DNA from: Cafeteria roenbergensis
Lineage: Eukaryota; Sar; Bigyra; Bicosoecida; Cafeteriaceae
Length of the DNA: 64,000 nucleotides
Direction of reading: 5' to 3'
NCBI GenBank assembly: GCA_008330645.1
Contig: VLTN01000033.1
Location: 62,001 to 126,000 of the forward strand
Below the pieces are notes generated by a model. It made no database searches and was not told where the DNA came from. It saw only the letters and a program-made list of their open reading frames with translations. Positions within the stretch are counted from its first letter, which is position 1, and every line of letters starts with the position of its first letter. This document shows, piece by piece, positions 1 through 10,595 of the stretch. The position numbers and the translations under genes are program-made.

Positions 1-2071
1 GCGAACGACCGCGCGCACGCCCCGAAGGGAGACAAGGCGCCGGCGGGCGTGGCGGCCGACGCGAGGCCGCCCGGCCCGGCCGCAGAGCTGACCGAGGCGC
101 GGGGGCGCTTGGCGCCGGGCGCGGCGTCGGCGCCGGGGGAAGCGTCTGCGGCCGCGTCGGCAGCGGTCCAGAAGGCGACGGGGGCGCGGGGGGAGAGGGC
201 GAGGGAAGGCCTGGGTCCGGCGGGCGCGGCACGCACCTGCACCTCGAGCAGGGCCCCGGAGGCGGTGAGGAGGTGCGCGGTCCAGCCGGCGGCGCCGCCG
301 GTGATGATTGCGCGGACCACGCCGCCTAGCTCGGCGTCGAGGGGCATGGCAGCAGACACCGCCCCAGCCCCGGCGGCGCCAGCGGGGACGAGGAGCAGGG
401 TGAGGGCTGCGTCGGTGACGATGGCGAGGAGGCCGCCGCAGGGGCTGAGCGCGATGGCGCGCACCGCCGAGCGGGCCGGGGTGGCCACGCGAGCGAGAAG
501 GCGGGGGCGCGCGCCGGCAGATGCGGCCTGCCCGGCCTGGGGGAGCTCCCAGACGCAGGTGCGGCCGGCCACCGGGTCAGCCATGGCGAGGCGCGGGGCG
601 GAGGCTGCGACGGCGGCGCCGATGAGCGGGGTGTCGACGGGCGGGAGCGAGAGGTCCTGGCGGCGGGCGGCGGGGCCGGACGCGGCGGCGGGGCGGTCGC
701 CGGCGGCAGAGGAGGGGGCCGCGCCGGGCGCGACGCCAGAGAGCGGGCCGATGGTGGTCGCGCCGTCCGCAGCGCCAGTGATGACGAGGGCGCCGTTGGG
801 CAGCGCGGCGAGGGCGCGCACGTCGCAGGAGTGGCGGTGGTCCTCCGCGACCGGGGCCCACACGGGCGCCGCGCCCGCCGAGGCGCCAGTGACGGGCCGG
901 AAAGCGACTAGGCGGCCGTCCACGCCGCACGTGAGCATCACGTCGGTGGTGGCGCTGTCTGCTGCGGCGACGCGGCAGGCCACGACTGCCGTGGCGTCGG
1001 CCGTGTGCGCGGCCAGCCGCTGCAGCAGCACCGCGGTGCGCGCGTCCCAGAGGGTGAGGACGCCCTCGCTGTCGCACGCCCCCAGCGTCCAGTCCTCCGT
1101 CAGGCACACGCCCCACACCACGCGCTGGGACGCCGCCTCCTTGGCCGCCCCAGCCGCGCGGGCGCCCGCCCCGCCTCGCTTCCGCAGGCGGGCGGCCCCG
1201 GGCCCGCGACGGGCGAGGACGCCCGCCACCTGCATGCGGTGCGCGCACGACGCGCGGGCGGAGGCGGCGGACCCGCCGGCCTCGTCGGCGGCGCCGCGCA
1301 CCCCCGCCCTGGTCTCCCACACGCGGAGGACGCCGCGGTCAGTGCCGGTGACGACGGCGGCGCCGCTCGGGTGCCACGACGCGCAGACCACACGGCCGTC
1401 GGTGGCGGCACAGGACGGGCCCGGCGTCAGACGCACCAGCGCCTTTGCCCCGCGCGGGCCCACGGCCGCCTCGCACACCGCGATGCGGGCAGAGCCGTCG
1501 TCGCCGCCCACCACCAGCACCGCCCGGTCGGAAGGGCTGGCGCTGAGGCACCACACGGGGCCGCCGCCCAGAGAGGCCACGCGCGGGGCGCTGCCTGCCT
1601 CCCACCGGACATGCCGCACGGAGCCATCCATGGACCCGGCCAGCAGCGTCTCGCCCGCTCCGCCGCGGGGCTGGCACCAGGCCAGGCAGCTCAGAGCCGC
1701 AGACGCGCCCACCTCGACGACCTGCGATGACGACCCAGCGGCACGGGCAGGCTTCACGTGTGGCACAGCGGACGCAGCGAGGCTGGCGGACTCGTCGGCA
1801 CCAGCTCTGGTGTGCCCGGCGGGGCCCTGGGCCGCAAGGGGGCACGGTGCGGGCGCTGCGAAAGAGTTGACGAATGACAACGCGCCCCCCTCACCGAAAC
1901 CCGAAGCCAGTCGCCACGCGAGGCGGCACCGGCGTCCGCCTGCCACAGGTCGATGGCGCCGCCCTCGCGGAGCACGGCCGCGCGCTTGCCGTCTGAGCTG
2001 AATGCCGCCCGAAGCGACCCGCGAAGGCTGGGCGCGAGGAAGCGGCATCGCCGCATTGTCGTGCCTGGCAT
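1..2071 (-). CDS. UTP4: UTP4/Cirhin-like WD40 protein of the U3 snoRNP (3' end beyond window)
   Basis: Exons are 2071-1895 and 1721 to the left window edge, with a GTGAGG...CGCAG intron of 173 nt in phase 0. Two in-frame ATGs lie at 2071 and 2056; the second gives MRRCRFLAPS, which aligns with the RVRFF start of Cirhin. The protein is a run of WD40 blades. Blocks such as WGVCLTEDWTLGACDSEGV followed by LWDARTAVLLQRL, and later HSCDVRALAALPNGALVITG, follow the order and spacing of Cirhin/UTP4. In other eukaryotes UTP4 is a t-UTP subunit of the small-subunit processome that acts in the nucleolus on 18S pre-rRNA. A basic, Ala-rich segment follows at the left edge (AKRPRASV near nt 75-100), so the C-terminus is missing. 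Identification rests on recognised blocks, not an alignment; another nucleolar WD40 protein is the alternative. Confidence 0.75.
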
Positions 2072-2511
2072 GAAGCAAGACCACGTCCGGCGACAGGGGG
2101 CTACCCGAGCAAACAGGCGGGCAGGTGCTGGGAAGTCGCGCGTCCGACTGGGTGGTGTCGCAGGCGCGGGGGCGGCGCCCCTTCGCTGTCGTCGCTGGCA
2201 GACCCGATTTGGCGGCTCTGCCGGGCATTGCTGTTCCCAATTCCCGCGGACTCTACGTCCGGCAACTAGCCCGCCTGTCGCGCGCTTGCAACGGCTGTTG
2301 CCCGCTGAGCCCCACACCGCGCAGCCGGTCGCGGGAGCTGGCCGGCCTTGCTGCGCGTGCGCTTCCCAGGCAAGGTTGGGGAGTTGTGCCCAGGGGGGCG
2401 GGAGCCGCGCCAAGGCGTTGCGCACCGGGCGCGCCGCGGAACCAGAACCTGGCCTGCTGCTCGCAAGGCAGCCCCGCGCGCTGAGGGGGCGGGCCGCCAA
2501 GGCTGTCTGCG
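2072..2511. promoter_or_regulatory. Divergent intergenic region (UTP4-like / disordered protein)
   Basis: This stretch of about 440 bp separates two divergently oriented start codons. It contains no convincing exon. Open frames here are GC-driven shadows. It presumably holds both promoters; I see no TATA box or recognisable operator. Confidence 0.4.
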
Positions 2512-4422
2512 ATGTACGTAGGGCCGTGGCAGGAGCTGCAGCTCGCGCGCACGCGCGAGGGGGCGGAGGCAATTGCTCGGCGGCTGCTGCTCGAGGCAGC
2601 CGAGGGGACCGGCCAGGGGGCGGAGATGCTGCGCGAAATGGGCCTGAAGGTGCCCCCTCTTCCAGCCCCCGATGCCAAGACGTCCTCGGGGCCGGCGGCA
2701 CCTCCGTCCTCCGCGGCCCAGCAGCCGCACGAGCAGCTGAGGCCGATTCGGCACGATGCCTCGTCCTTCGCGCCGCGCAGGCGCTGGGTCGCAAGCGGGC
2801 CGCGCGCGCGGTACTCCCGCCCGGCGCTTCCCCGGCTTGCTTCCGAGCGATGGCACCGGGGCTCGCGCGAGGCGGCCGCCGGGATAGCCACACCACGCTC
2901 TGCGGCGTCCGCCCCCGAGCCGCCGCCGGGACTGCCCCCGCTGGCGGCGCGCAGGGGCGATGGGGCCCCTTCCGGCCCGCTGGTGAGCCGCAGGGGGCGG
3001 GCGGGCGCGTCGCACGGCGGTGCGCTGGCGGCCCCCGCACAGCAGGCGGGCCAGGGTGCGTGGGCGACTCCCCGCGGGGCGCGCGTCACTGGCGCTTCTC
3101 CTGCCAGTCGCCCGGCCATCTCCCCGGTGGGAAGCGGAGGCAGAGCCAGCGCGCATGCCCCCACCCCCCCGCGGCGCATGGCCACGGAGCAGCGCGCTGG
3201 CCTCACCAGGGCGCGACCGGGAGTGCTGCCCTGGTGGCTCACGGGCCCGCCCCCGAAGCAGACGACGGGCCCGGCAGCGGCGGCAGCGGCGGGCGGCGGC
3301 GGTGCTGGGCAGGGGGGGCACGCCCCGTCGCGCGCCGGTGGCGGCCCGGCTGCGCGGCGCAGGCGGGAGGCGGCCATGGAGCTGACCCACGTGGCGCGGG
3401 GGCACCTGCCCCCCACGGTCGAGCATGCCGCGAGCCACCTGCCGAATCCCGCGCGGCAGAGGCAGAGGCAGCGGGCTGACGGCGCCCCCCCGCCGCTGGA
3501 CGCTATCGAGCAGATGCGCCGGACGTGGCAGCTGCGGGGACCCGCTGGCGGGGAGCCGTCGCCCCGACGCCTCGATCGCCTTGAGGGCCAGGCGCAGCAC
3601 CCGCCACACCAGCACCCGCCACAACCGCAGCCGCAGCATGGAGGGGTGTCCGCGGCCGCCACTGGCAGGCTTGCCCCTTCCGCTGCAGCCGCCCAGTCCG
3701 CCGGCTGGGCGCGGTCGGCAGGCGGGTTCGCGTCCGATGGCGGGACTGGGCATGCAGGCGCCGGCGCTGCGAGCGGGGGTGGCCGTTGGGGCGCCGGAAC
3801 GCCCCCCGGTCTGCCCAGCCACGAGGAGCTGCTGGCTCTGCTGGCAGAGCAGGCGAAGAGGCAGGCAGGCATGGCGGCGGCGCTGGAGGAGCAGGCTGGT
3901 CTGCAGAGGGCCATGCAGGCTCAGCTGCGGCGCCTGGCTCCCGGTGGCGACTGGGGCGCCGAGTCGGAGTGGGGGCCGCAGTCGGGCGGCGGCGGCGGAG
4001 CGTCTGGCGGCGGCGGGGCGGGCTCTGCGGGCGGCAGGGCCGCCGGTGCGCTCTCCGTGTCCGAGGGCGGCGTTGCGGATGCTGGTGACGCGGGGGGCGC
4101 CGGGCTGGGCAGGGGCGGCCGGCTTGACAACGATGCGGCGCCGGGAGCTGGCGGGGACCTGTCGCGGGTCGACCGGCTGCTCCGCCTCTTCGGCGGGGAC
4201 GACGAGCCGGCGGGCGCGAGCAGCAGCCCCGGCGGCGCGGGCAGGGCTGGCGCGAGGTCGGGAGGCCAGGCAGCGCACCCCGGCTCGTCGGCGAGCTCAG
4301 TCGCGGTGGACGGCCGTCGGGCTTCAACCAGCCGGCAGGCGTCGCCCAGCGATGCCGCAGCGGGCTCCGTCGACGCGCTGCTGGCGTGGGCTTCGAGCCT
4401 GCCGGACGACAAGTCCCCTTAG
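2512..4422 (+). CDS. Hypothetical protein, low-complexity, with a WQEL N-terminus
   Basis: A single open frame of 636 residues. It begins MYVGPWQELQLARTREGA and continues into a helical stretch to about residue 45. Roughly 370 residues of Ala/Gly/Pro/Arg-rich disordered sequence follow, then a short amphipathic coiled-coil-like segment around residues 440-480 (HEELLALLAEQAKRQAGMAA). The end is polar and Ser/Gly-rich, closing in a small hydrophobic helix (VDALLAWASSLPDD). The ordered N-terminus with aromatic WQEL followed by a leucine-rich helix looks like a real conserved element, but I do not recognise the family. GTGAGC strings inside the frame mean short introns cannot be excluded. The frame has GC-rich third positions, is convergent with MSH3 and divergent from the UTP4-like gene. 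No function is proposed. Confidence 0.6.
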   Translation: MYVGPWQELQLARTREGAEAIARRLLLEAAEGTGQGAEMLREMGLKVPPLPAPDAKTSSGPAAPPSSAAQQPHEQLRPIRHDASSFAPRRRWVASGPRARYSRPALPRLASERWHRGSREAAAGIATPRSAASAPEPPPGLPPLAARRGDGAPSGPLVSRRGRAGASHGGALAAPAQQAGQGAWATPRGARVTGASPASRPAISPVGSGGRASAHAPTPPRRMATEQRAGLTRARPGVLPWWLTGPPPKQTTGPAAAAAAGGGGAGQGGHAPSRAGGGPAARRRREAAMELTHVARGHLPPTVEHAASHLPNPARQRQRQRADGAPPPLDAIEQMRRTWQLRGPAGGEPSPRRLDRLEGQAQHPPHQHPPQPQPQHGGVSAAATGRLAPSAAAAQSAGWARSAGGFASDGGTGHAGAGAASGGGRWGAGTPPGLPSHEELLALLAEQAKRQAGMAAALEEQAGLQRAMQAQLRRLAPGGDWGAESEWGPQSGGGGGASGGGGAGSAGGRAAGALSVSEGGVADAGDAGGAGLGRGGRLDNDAAPGAGGDLSRVDRLLRLFGGDDEPAGASSSPGGAGRAGARSGGQAAHPGSSASSVAVDGRRASTSRQASPSDAAAGSVDALLAWASSLPDDKSP

Positions 4423-4455
4423 TCGAACGCCTGGTGTGTGTGGTTGGGGCGCGGC

Positions 4456-4485
4456 GGCGTGCGCTGCTGCGGCGTGCGCTGCTGC
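4456..4485. repeat. Two tandem copies of a 15-bp unit
   Basis: The unit GGCGTGCGCTGCTGC occurs twice in perfect tandem, followed by a diverged partial third copy (GGCAAGCGCT). It lies in the gap between the convergent stop codons at 4422 and 4698, just before the 16-bp array. Confidence 0.85.
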
Positions 4486-4502
4486 GGCAAGCGCTTGGCA
4501 CG

Positions 4503-4582
4503 GCGAAATTGCGCTGAGGCGAAATTGCGCTGAGGCGAAATTGCGCGGGGCCGAAATTGCGCCGAGGCGAAATTGCGCTGAG
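4503..4582. repeat. Five tandem copies of a 16-bp GAAATTGCGC unit
   Basis: Five head-to-tail copies of GCGAAATTGCGCTGAG. Copies 1, 2 and 5 are identical; copies 3 and 4 differ at a few positions. The A/T core AAATT stands out in very GC-rich surroundings. The array lies between two convergent genes (stops at 4422 and 4698), so it would be in the 3' UTR or terminator zone of one or both. Confidence 0.9.
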
Positions 4583-4697
4583 GTGTGCGTGGGCCGCGCC
4601 CGCCGAGGCAGCGCAGTGCCGTAGCAATTGAGCGCGCGCACGCATACAAACGATGGCCCGCGCCGCAACCGGGGGGCGCACGTGCCCCGGCGTTGGC

Positions 4698-7600
4698 TCA
4701 GGTGGCGCAGCGGCGCATTGCAGCTGCGAACGCCGCCGCAGTGTCGAGCAGCCCCGCGGGCAGCCCGGCCATGCGCGCCACGTCCAGCCCGTAGGACCGC
4801 TCCGCCGCGCCCGCCTGCACCCTGTAGAGCAGCACCACCCCTGCAGAGCCGGCCTGGTCCGCGTCGAGGTAGGCCATGTGCGCGTTGGCGGCGGAGTGGC
4901 CTGCAGCGGCGAGCCGGGCCGCCGCCGCGCTGAGCTCGGGATAGTGGGTCACGAAGAGCGAGGGGCAGCGCAGGCGCGTCACCACGCGCTCCAGGGTGGC
5001 CGTGGCGATGGCGGTGCCGTCGTGGGTGGCCGTGCCGCGGCCCAGCTCGTCCATCACCACCAGCGAGCGGGGCGTGGCCTCGCGCAGCACGCTGGCGGCC
5101 TGCGCCATCTCCACCAGGAAGGTGCTCATGCCCCCCTCCAGGTCGTCGGTCGAGCCCATGCGCGTGAACACGGCGTCGAGCACGGACACCACGCACCGCT
5201 CTGCCGGCACGAAGCTGCCAGCCTGCGCCATCACGGCCAGCAGCGCGGCCCCGCGCGTGTAGCTCGATTTGCCGTTCATGTTGGGCCCGGTGAGCACCGT
5301 CACGCGCGCTCCGCCGCCGACGCAGGCGCACGCCTCCCGGATGACGTCAGCAGCGGCCGCAGGGGCAGCCCCCGCCGCCGCAGGGTCCCCCACGGCGTAG
5401 GCGTTGGGCACGTACACGCCGGTGATGGCCACGCCCCCCGCGGCGGGCCCGGCGGCGGGGAGGCGTCGGCTGCGGCCGGCAGCGCCGGCCTGCTCCGCGA
5501 CGGGGTGGCGCGCGGCCGTGGCCCACACGCCCGCCGGGTGGCTGCGCCCGAGCAGCAGCGGCCTGCAGTAGCCGGGGAGGCGGGCCACCGCGGCGAGGGA
5601 TGCGAGCGCGTCGAAGGAGGCGGCGGCGGAGGCGGCGGCCCGCAGTGGCGCCGCGTAGCGCTCCGTCATCATGGCCTGCGCCTTCGCCCAGGCAGCCTCG
5701 CAGCTGAGCTGCAGCCGCTCCCTGCCGCGCGCCTGCTCCTCCAGCAGGCGCAGCACCGCCGGCGTGTGGTACCGGACCACCGCGCTCGTGGTGGAGACCA
5801 TGGCCCAGTCCGCAGGCACGCGGTCCCTGTGCGGATCCCGCTTGCTGACCTCGACGAGACACTCCAGCTGCGACGACACGCCGGTGCGCAGCGACCGGAA
5901 CTGCAGGCCGGGCTTGCCGAGCACCCCTGCCGCCTCCGCCAGCGCGTCGTCGAGACCCCGCCTGGCCGCGTCGATGGCTAGCCTCGCGGCGGCAACGTCC
6001 GGGAACCACGCGGCTTCGGCCTCCAGCGAGAGGGCCGACGTCAGCGGGACACGCCGGGAGCGGGCGCGCGCGGCCGCAGCCGCGAACCTCGCGCCCTTGG
6101 ACCCCCTGGGGCCAAACGCGGCCGCAGCCGCTGCGCGGGCCTTGTCCTCCTCGCTCTGGCCAGCCTCCGCCCCGGACGGGTCCGTGCCTGTGCCGCCCGC
6201 CGCCGCGCTCAGCATCGCCAGCGCGGCGGCGGCCGCGGCCCTGCAGGTCGCCACCAGCCCGGGAGACAGAAGCCGGCCCAGCAGCGCTGGCACCGCCGGC
6301 AGCTCCGTGGCCACGTCATCCGCGGGCGCTGGCCGCTGCTCCGCCGGCGCGAACCCGTCGGCGGCCCCACGTTCGCTGTCGTCGCTGCCGCTCGGCGCCT
6401 CGCCGCCGCCGTCGCTGGGCAGCAGGGGGGCGACGGCGTCCGCGAAACCGCGGAAGGCCTCCATCACGGCGGCTGCCGCCGCGGCCTCGCTCGTGCCAGC
6501 GGCGAGCCGGCCAAGCCCCGCCTCCAGGTCTGGCAGCCCCTTGAGCGAGGCCGCCGCCCGGCCCAGCGCCGACCCCGGCGCCGCCTGCGCGAGGGCCTGC
6601 ACCGCGTCCAGCCGCTCCTCGATCGCGGCCGGGTCCGCGAGGGGCTGCCGCAGCCACGCCCTCAGCCTGCGGGCGCCCATCGCCGTCCGCGTTCGCCGCA
6701 TCAGCCCCAGCAGGCTCCCGGCTACGCTGCCCGTGGCCCGGCTCCGCAGCACCTCCAGGTCGGCGAGCGACGTGCCCGAAAGGGCCATGCAGCTGTCCGA
6801 TGAGAGACGCTGCAGGCGGGCCCCGCCGCCGGAGAGGCCGCGAAGCAGCGGCTGCGGGAAGCGGCTGAGGAATGTCAGGGCGGCGCCGAGGGCAGCCTGT
6901 GCGGGTGCTGGCAGTGCTGCGGCGGCCGCCGCTGCGCCGCTGACGTCGGTACTGCCGCCGCCGCTGCTGCTGCCACCGCTGCTGCTGCTGCTGCCGCTGC
7001 TGCTGCTGCCGCTGCTGCTGCTTGAGGCGCTGACTCCGATCTCCGCGATGAGCTCTGCTCCTAGGGACGGTCTGAACAGCGCTGCCGGCAGCACCGTGAC
7101 AGTGCACCGCGCAGGGGCCTCCAGGGGGGCAGGGGGCGCCTCGTCCACGCCTGGGGCGGGCGCTGCTGCGGATGCGCTCTGCCCTGCCGCGCTGTCGCCC
7201 TGCTCCGAAGTGGCCAGCTCTTGGCCGGACGTCACCAAAACGTCAGCCGCGCGCTTGGCTCTGCCGAGCGGCTGCTCCACCTGCGCCGAGGGGTGCGGAA
7301 CCTGCAGCGCAGCGCCCTCCAGCAGCGGCTCGTGGGACCGCCTGGCCTGCGGGCGGAGGCGGGCGGCGCCGCCGCTGGCCCACTGCGCTGCGGCCAGGCG
7401 GGTCCGTCGGAGGGATGCTGGGTCGTCGGAGGGGTCTTCCGGCTGGAGGAGCAGCTCGTGGGGCTGGATGATGTCCAGGCGATCGGTGAGTGATGTCCTG
7501 GCGACGTCATCGTGAAAGACGTCCCATGTGATGGAGGCAGTGGCGAGGTCGACCGCAACGACAGCCAGTGTGCGCCGGGGGCATGCGTCCGTGGAGTCCC

Positions 7601-8794
7601 GCTGGCGCTTGCGGCCGGGGCTGGGAGCCGCGGCAGCGTCAGCGGGCGCGCCGGCGGATATGCCTGGCGCGGCGTCACCCGGCGCGGCGCCGTCCGCCGC
7701 CGCCGGCAGGTCCACGACACAGGCGAGGATGCCGGTGCGCGCGTCTCCGGCTGCGGGGGCGCCACCCTCCTCCTCGCCCTCGTCGTCGGTGCCGGCTCCG
7801 GCGGCCGAGGCGGGCGGCTGGGAGTGCCCGGATGGTGCAGCCAGCAGCGCGTCGGCTGTCAGCGTGCCCCGGGTGTACACTGCCGAGAGGCGTCTCTCGA
7901 AGAGCTTCGAGCGACTCTCCGACTGGCGCTTGATGGCAGCGGTTTCAGCCTGTTTCACGACGCCCACAGCAAAGCCTGCGGCAACGAGACGCCGAACGTG
8001 GGGCCCCACCCGGAAGGCTGGGACGGACGCCGTCATGAACGCGCGGTCCATGTGGGCCCAGATGCCGAGCGCGCGGGCGGCGAGCACGGCGCCGCGGCCG
8101 AAGAAGCGGAACTTGTACCCGCACTCCACCAGCAGGACAAGCCCCGGGTGGTGCCGCTGCGGCAGGGACAACAGCGGGGAGCGTTCAGGGAAGCGCCCGC
8201 GATGCGGCGGTCGCAGCGGCGCGCGGGCAGTGCGGGGCGACGGCTGCGGCAGTGTGCGATGGGGGGAGCATCGCTCACCAGCAGAGCTGCCACCTGCTGC
8301 TCCAAGGGCGTGAGTTTCCCCGCGTCTGCCGCCGGCGGCAAGGACGGGGCGGCGGCGGGACCAGCAGCGCGGGACGGGGCAGCCGACCCCGCGGCGGCGA
8401 ACCTGGCCATGGCGTCGACAAGGGGCGGCGCCCGCGCAGCGCCAGCAGCCGAGGGGAGGCCGAGCGCTTGCACCACGGCGCGGCGCCGATCCAAGTCCTC
8501 GACGGCGATCAGCGGCGCTGGCGCAGAGAGCATGCTTGACGGCACGTGCCCTGGTGAGGCGGGGGCGGCTGAGCCAGGGCTGGGCGATGCCGTGAGGTCC
8601 ACTGCTGGCGAGAGCCGCTCCCCGGCCTCCGTCTGCTCGGGCAACGCCAAAGCATCTGCGCTCGCCTTGGCGGGCGAGCCCTGCCGCGCCTCCTCGCGCT
8701 TTACCGAGAGTGGCTTCGTCTCGAGCGTCTCAGGCTTGCCCTTTGGCCGAAAAAACTTGGACAGCATTGGCTGCGACTTGCCCTTCGACGCCAT
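4698..8794 (-). CDS. MSH3: DNA mismatch repair protein MSH3 (MutS homolog)
   Basis: Exons are 8794-8279 and 8156-4698, with a 122-nt GTGAGC...CCGCAG intron in phase 0; the product is 1,324 residues. The start places a PCNA-binding PIP box at residues 8-15 (QPMLSKFF), as in MSH3 and MSH6. The junction reads LTPLEQQVAALL then RHHPGLVLLVECGYKFRFFG, the MSH3 mismatch-binding domain, followed by VRRLVAAGFAVGVVKQAET. Connector, lever and clamp regions follow. The ATPase has Walker A GPNMNGKSSY near residue 1129 and Walker B DELGRGT near 1206, then FVTHYPE. MSH3 pairs with MSH2 as MutS-beta and recognises insertion-deletion loops. Odd points are Asn in place of the usual second Gly of GPNMGGKS, Ala in DELGRGTATHDG, and a long Ser/Gly insert encoded by a CAG/CTG-rich tract. 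The length exceeds the roughly 1,100 residues usual for the family because of disordered inserts. Confidence 0.92.
6961..7023. repeat. CTG/CAG-rich trinucleotide tract inside MSH3
   Basis: About 63 bp made mostly of CTG triplets on the + strand (AGC/CAG-type when read in the gene), interrupted by CCG and CCA. It encodes a Ser-rich linker between MSH3 domains (SSSSSGSSSSG pattern). Confidence 0.85.
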
Positions 8795-9048
8795 TGCAAC
8801 TCCGCCCCAACACCCTGCAAGGTGGCCAGCTGACAAGCGGCGAGCTTGTCGCAAGGGGCGCTATCAACCTCTGTCTCCCTCTCCCTCCCTGGACCGCTTG
8901 TCGTGGCACCGCTGGGAGCGCGAGTGCACATTCAACACTTGCTTTGAATTGGCAGAGCCAGCACCAGTTGCGGCTCCGAGGACGCCAGGCATTGCGGTGG
9001 AGTCCCACTCGATTACGCCTGCGTGCTGACAGCGCCGCCCTCGCCAGC

Positions 9049-10595
9049 ATGCTCACCAGAACTGTGTGCACCGTGGCCCAGCGAATGGCGGCCCCCGCTG
9101 GCGCCCGCGCGTCTTCATCCGTGGTGTACGACGCTTTCGGCTCAATCTTCAGCGGCGCTCAGCCTGACGCCAAGGGACTTGCCGTGAGGCCAAGCTGCGC
9201 CCAGCCTCGTGGCTGCGCGTGGCATGTATTGCAGTAGCCGCCGGTTGACCTTGCGCCTGCCCCATCGTCCCAAGGCGGGAACAGGCTGTTGCCTGGGTAG
9301 CGCCGCACCTTTGGCGCGCTGCACTCGAGGTCGCTTCCGGCTGCTGTCGGGCTACGGTGCCCCTGCACAGAGCACAGTTGCCGCGTATGGGACTTACTGT
9401 GTCTGCCAAGAGCTACTTCGGCCCCCCGGGCAGGGGCTTTGCCCGAAACACGAAGCGAGCCGTGTCCGGGCGAGTGTGACGGGCCGCGCCTACATGCCCC
9501 GTCACGCTTCCCGACTGCGGGAATCCGCGTCGCCCGTGCTGCCAATTTCCGTGCGTGGGCTGGACTTTCTATACTGTCGCTCGCTTCCCGGCTTGCAACG
9601 CTGCGCAGGAGAGCTTTGCCCGCGCACGGGTGGCGGTGCCAGAGCAATTGCCTGCCGAGCTCGCGGCGGCCCTTTCAAGCTCGGGCAGCACCTTCACGGC
9701 CTCCCAGCTGGCAGAGTGAGCTTCTGCGGCTGCGGCCTGGTTGCCCCCCTGTGTGTGCGCTGCGTGTACGACTGTGGCTGGCCGCGCTGCAACGTGCGCT
9801 TGCGTCACCCGCAGCTTCGTGGCGGCCAACCCCAGCAACCCGGCTGCGTGGGCCCTGAACCAGCTGGCTGCTCGGCTCGGCAGCCCGGCTGCGGCTGGCG
9901 TGACCGTGTCCGAGTCGGGCGAGCTCGGCACGATCGACTACCGTCTGTTCTTCTCCGACCTGGACGGGAACAAGGTCAGCGTGTGGCACGACGTGTCGCT
10001 CTTGAACGAGGACGGGACGATGAACATGATCGTCGAGATCCCCCGGTTCACCCGCGCCAAGATGGAGATCTCGACCGACGAGCAGTTCAACCCGATCAAG
10101 CAGGACACCAGCAAGGGCCTCCCCCGCGAGTACAAGTGGGGTGACATGCTCTTCAACTACGGCGCCCTGCCCCAGACTTGGGAGGACCCGGCCTTCACAC
10201 ACCCCGCCACCTCGGCGGCTGGGGACAACGACCCCGTCGACATCATCGACGTCGGCACCACCTCGCACCCCATCGGCTCCGTCATCAAGGTGAAGCCGCT
10301 CGGCGTCCTCGGCATGATCGACCAGGGAGAGATGGACTGGAAGGTCATCGCCATCAGCACCGCGGACCCCATGGCCGCGGCAGTCAACTCCATCGCTGAC
10401 CTCCGCGTCGTCCAGCCGACTGCCGTTGAGGCGTTCGACGGCTGGATGCGCGACTACAAGACCGCCGATGGCAAGCCCACCAACCACATCGAGTACGTCA
10501 CCGGGTGGGACACCCCAGAGTTCGCCAAGTCGGTGATCACCGAGGCCAACGAGCACTGGGCAACTCTTGTGGCGTCCGGACGGCGGGAGCTCTGA
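9049..10595 (+). CDS. PPA2: Soluble inorganic pyrophosphatase, probably mitochondrial
   Basis: Exons are 9049-9183, 9609-9715 and 9815-10595; introns of 425 nt (GTGAGG...GCGCAG, phase 0) and 99 nt (GTGAGC...CCGCAG, phase 2) give 340 residues. Family I pyrophosphatase hydrolyses PPi to two phosphates with Mg2+. The core shows GTIDYRLFF, NMIVEIPRFTRAKMEIS, NPIKQDTSKG and YGALPQTWEDP. The signature DNDPVDIIDVG begins near residue 218 and contains the metal-binding aspartates. The N-terminus MLTRTVCTVAQRMAAPAGAR is rich in Arg, Ser and Ala and lacks acidic residues for 27 positions, as in a mitochondrial presequence, so I infer the organellar isoform. Exons 1 and 2 were found by signal and phase, not homology, and are less certain than exon 3. 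The start codon is 255 bp from the divergent MSH3 start. Confidence 0.9.

Noticed and set aside
210-236. Possible donor (CAG then GTGCGT) ending the second UTP4 exon
   Set aside because: The same frame continues without a stop to the window edge and no acceptor at a normal intron distance is visible, so read-through is simpler.
49-2001. 650-codon open frame on the + strand
   Set aside because: It is the antisense of the UTP4-like WD40 exon. The Cys/Arg/Ala-rich translation has no domain, while the minus strand gives clear WD blades.
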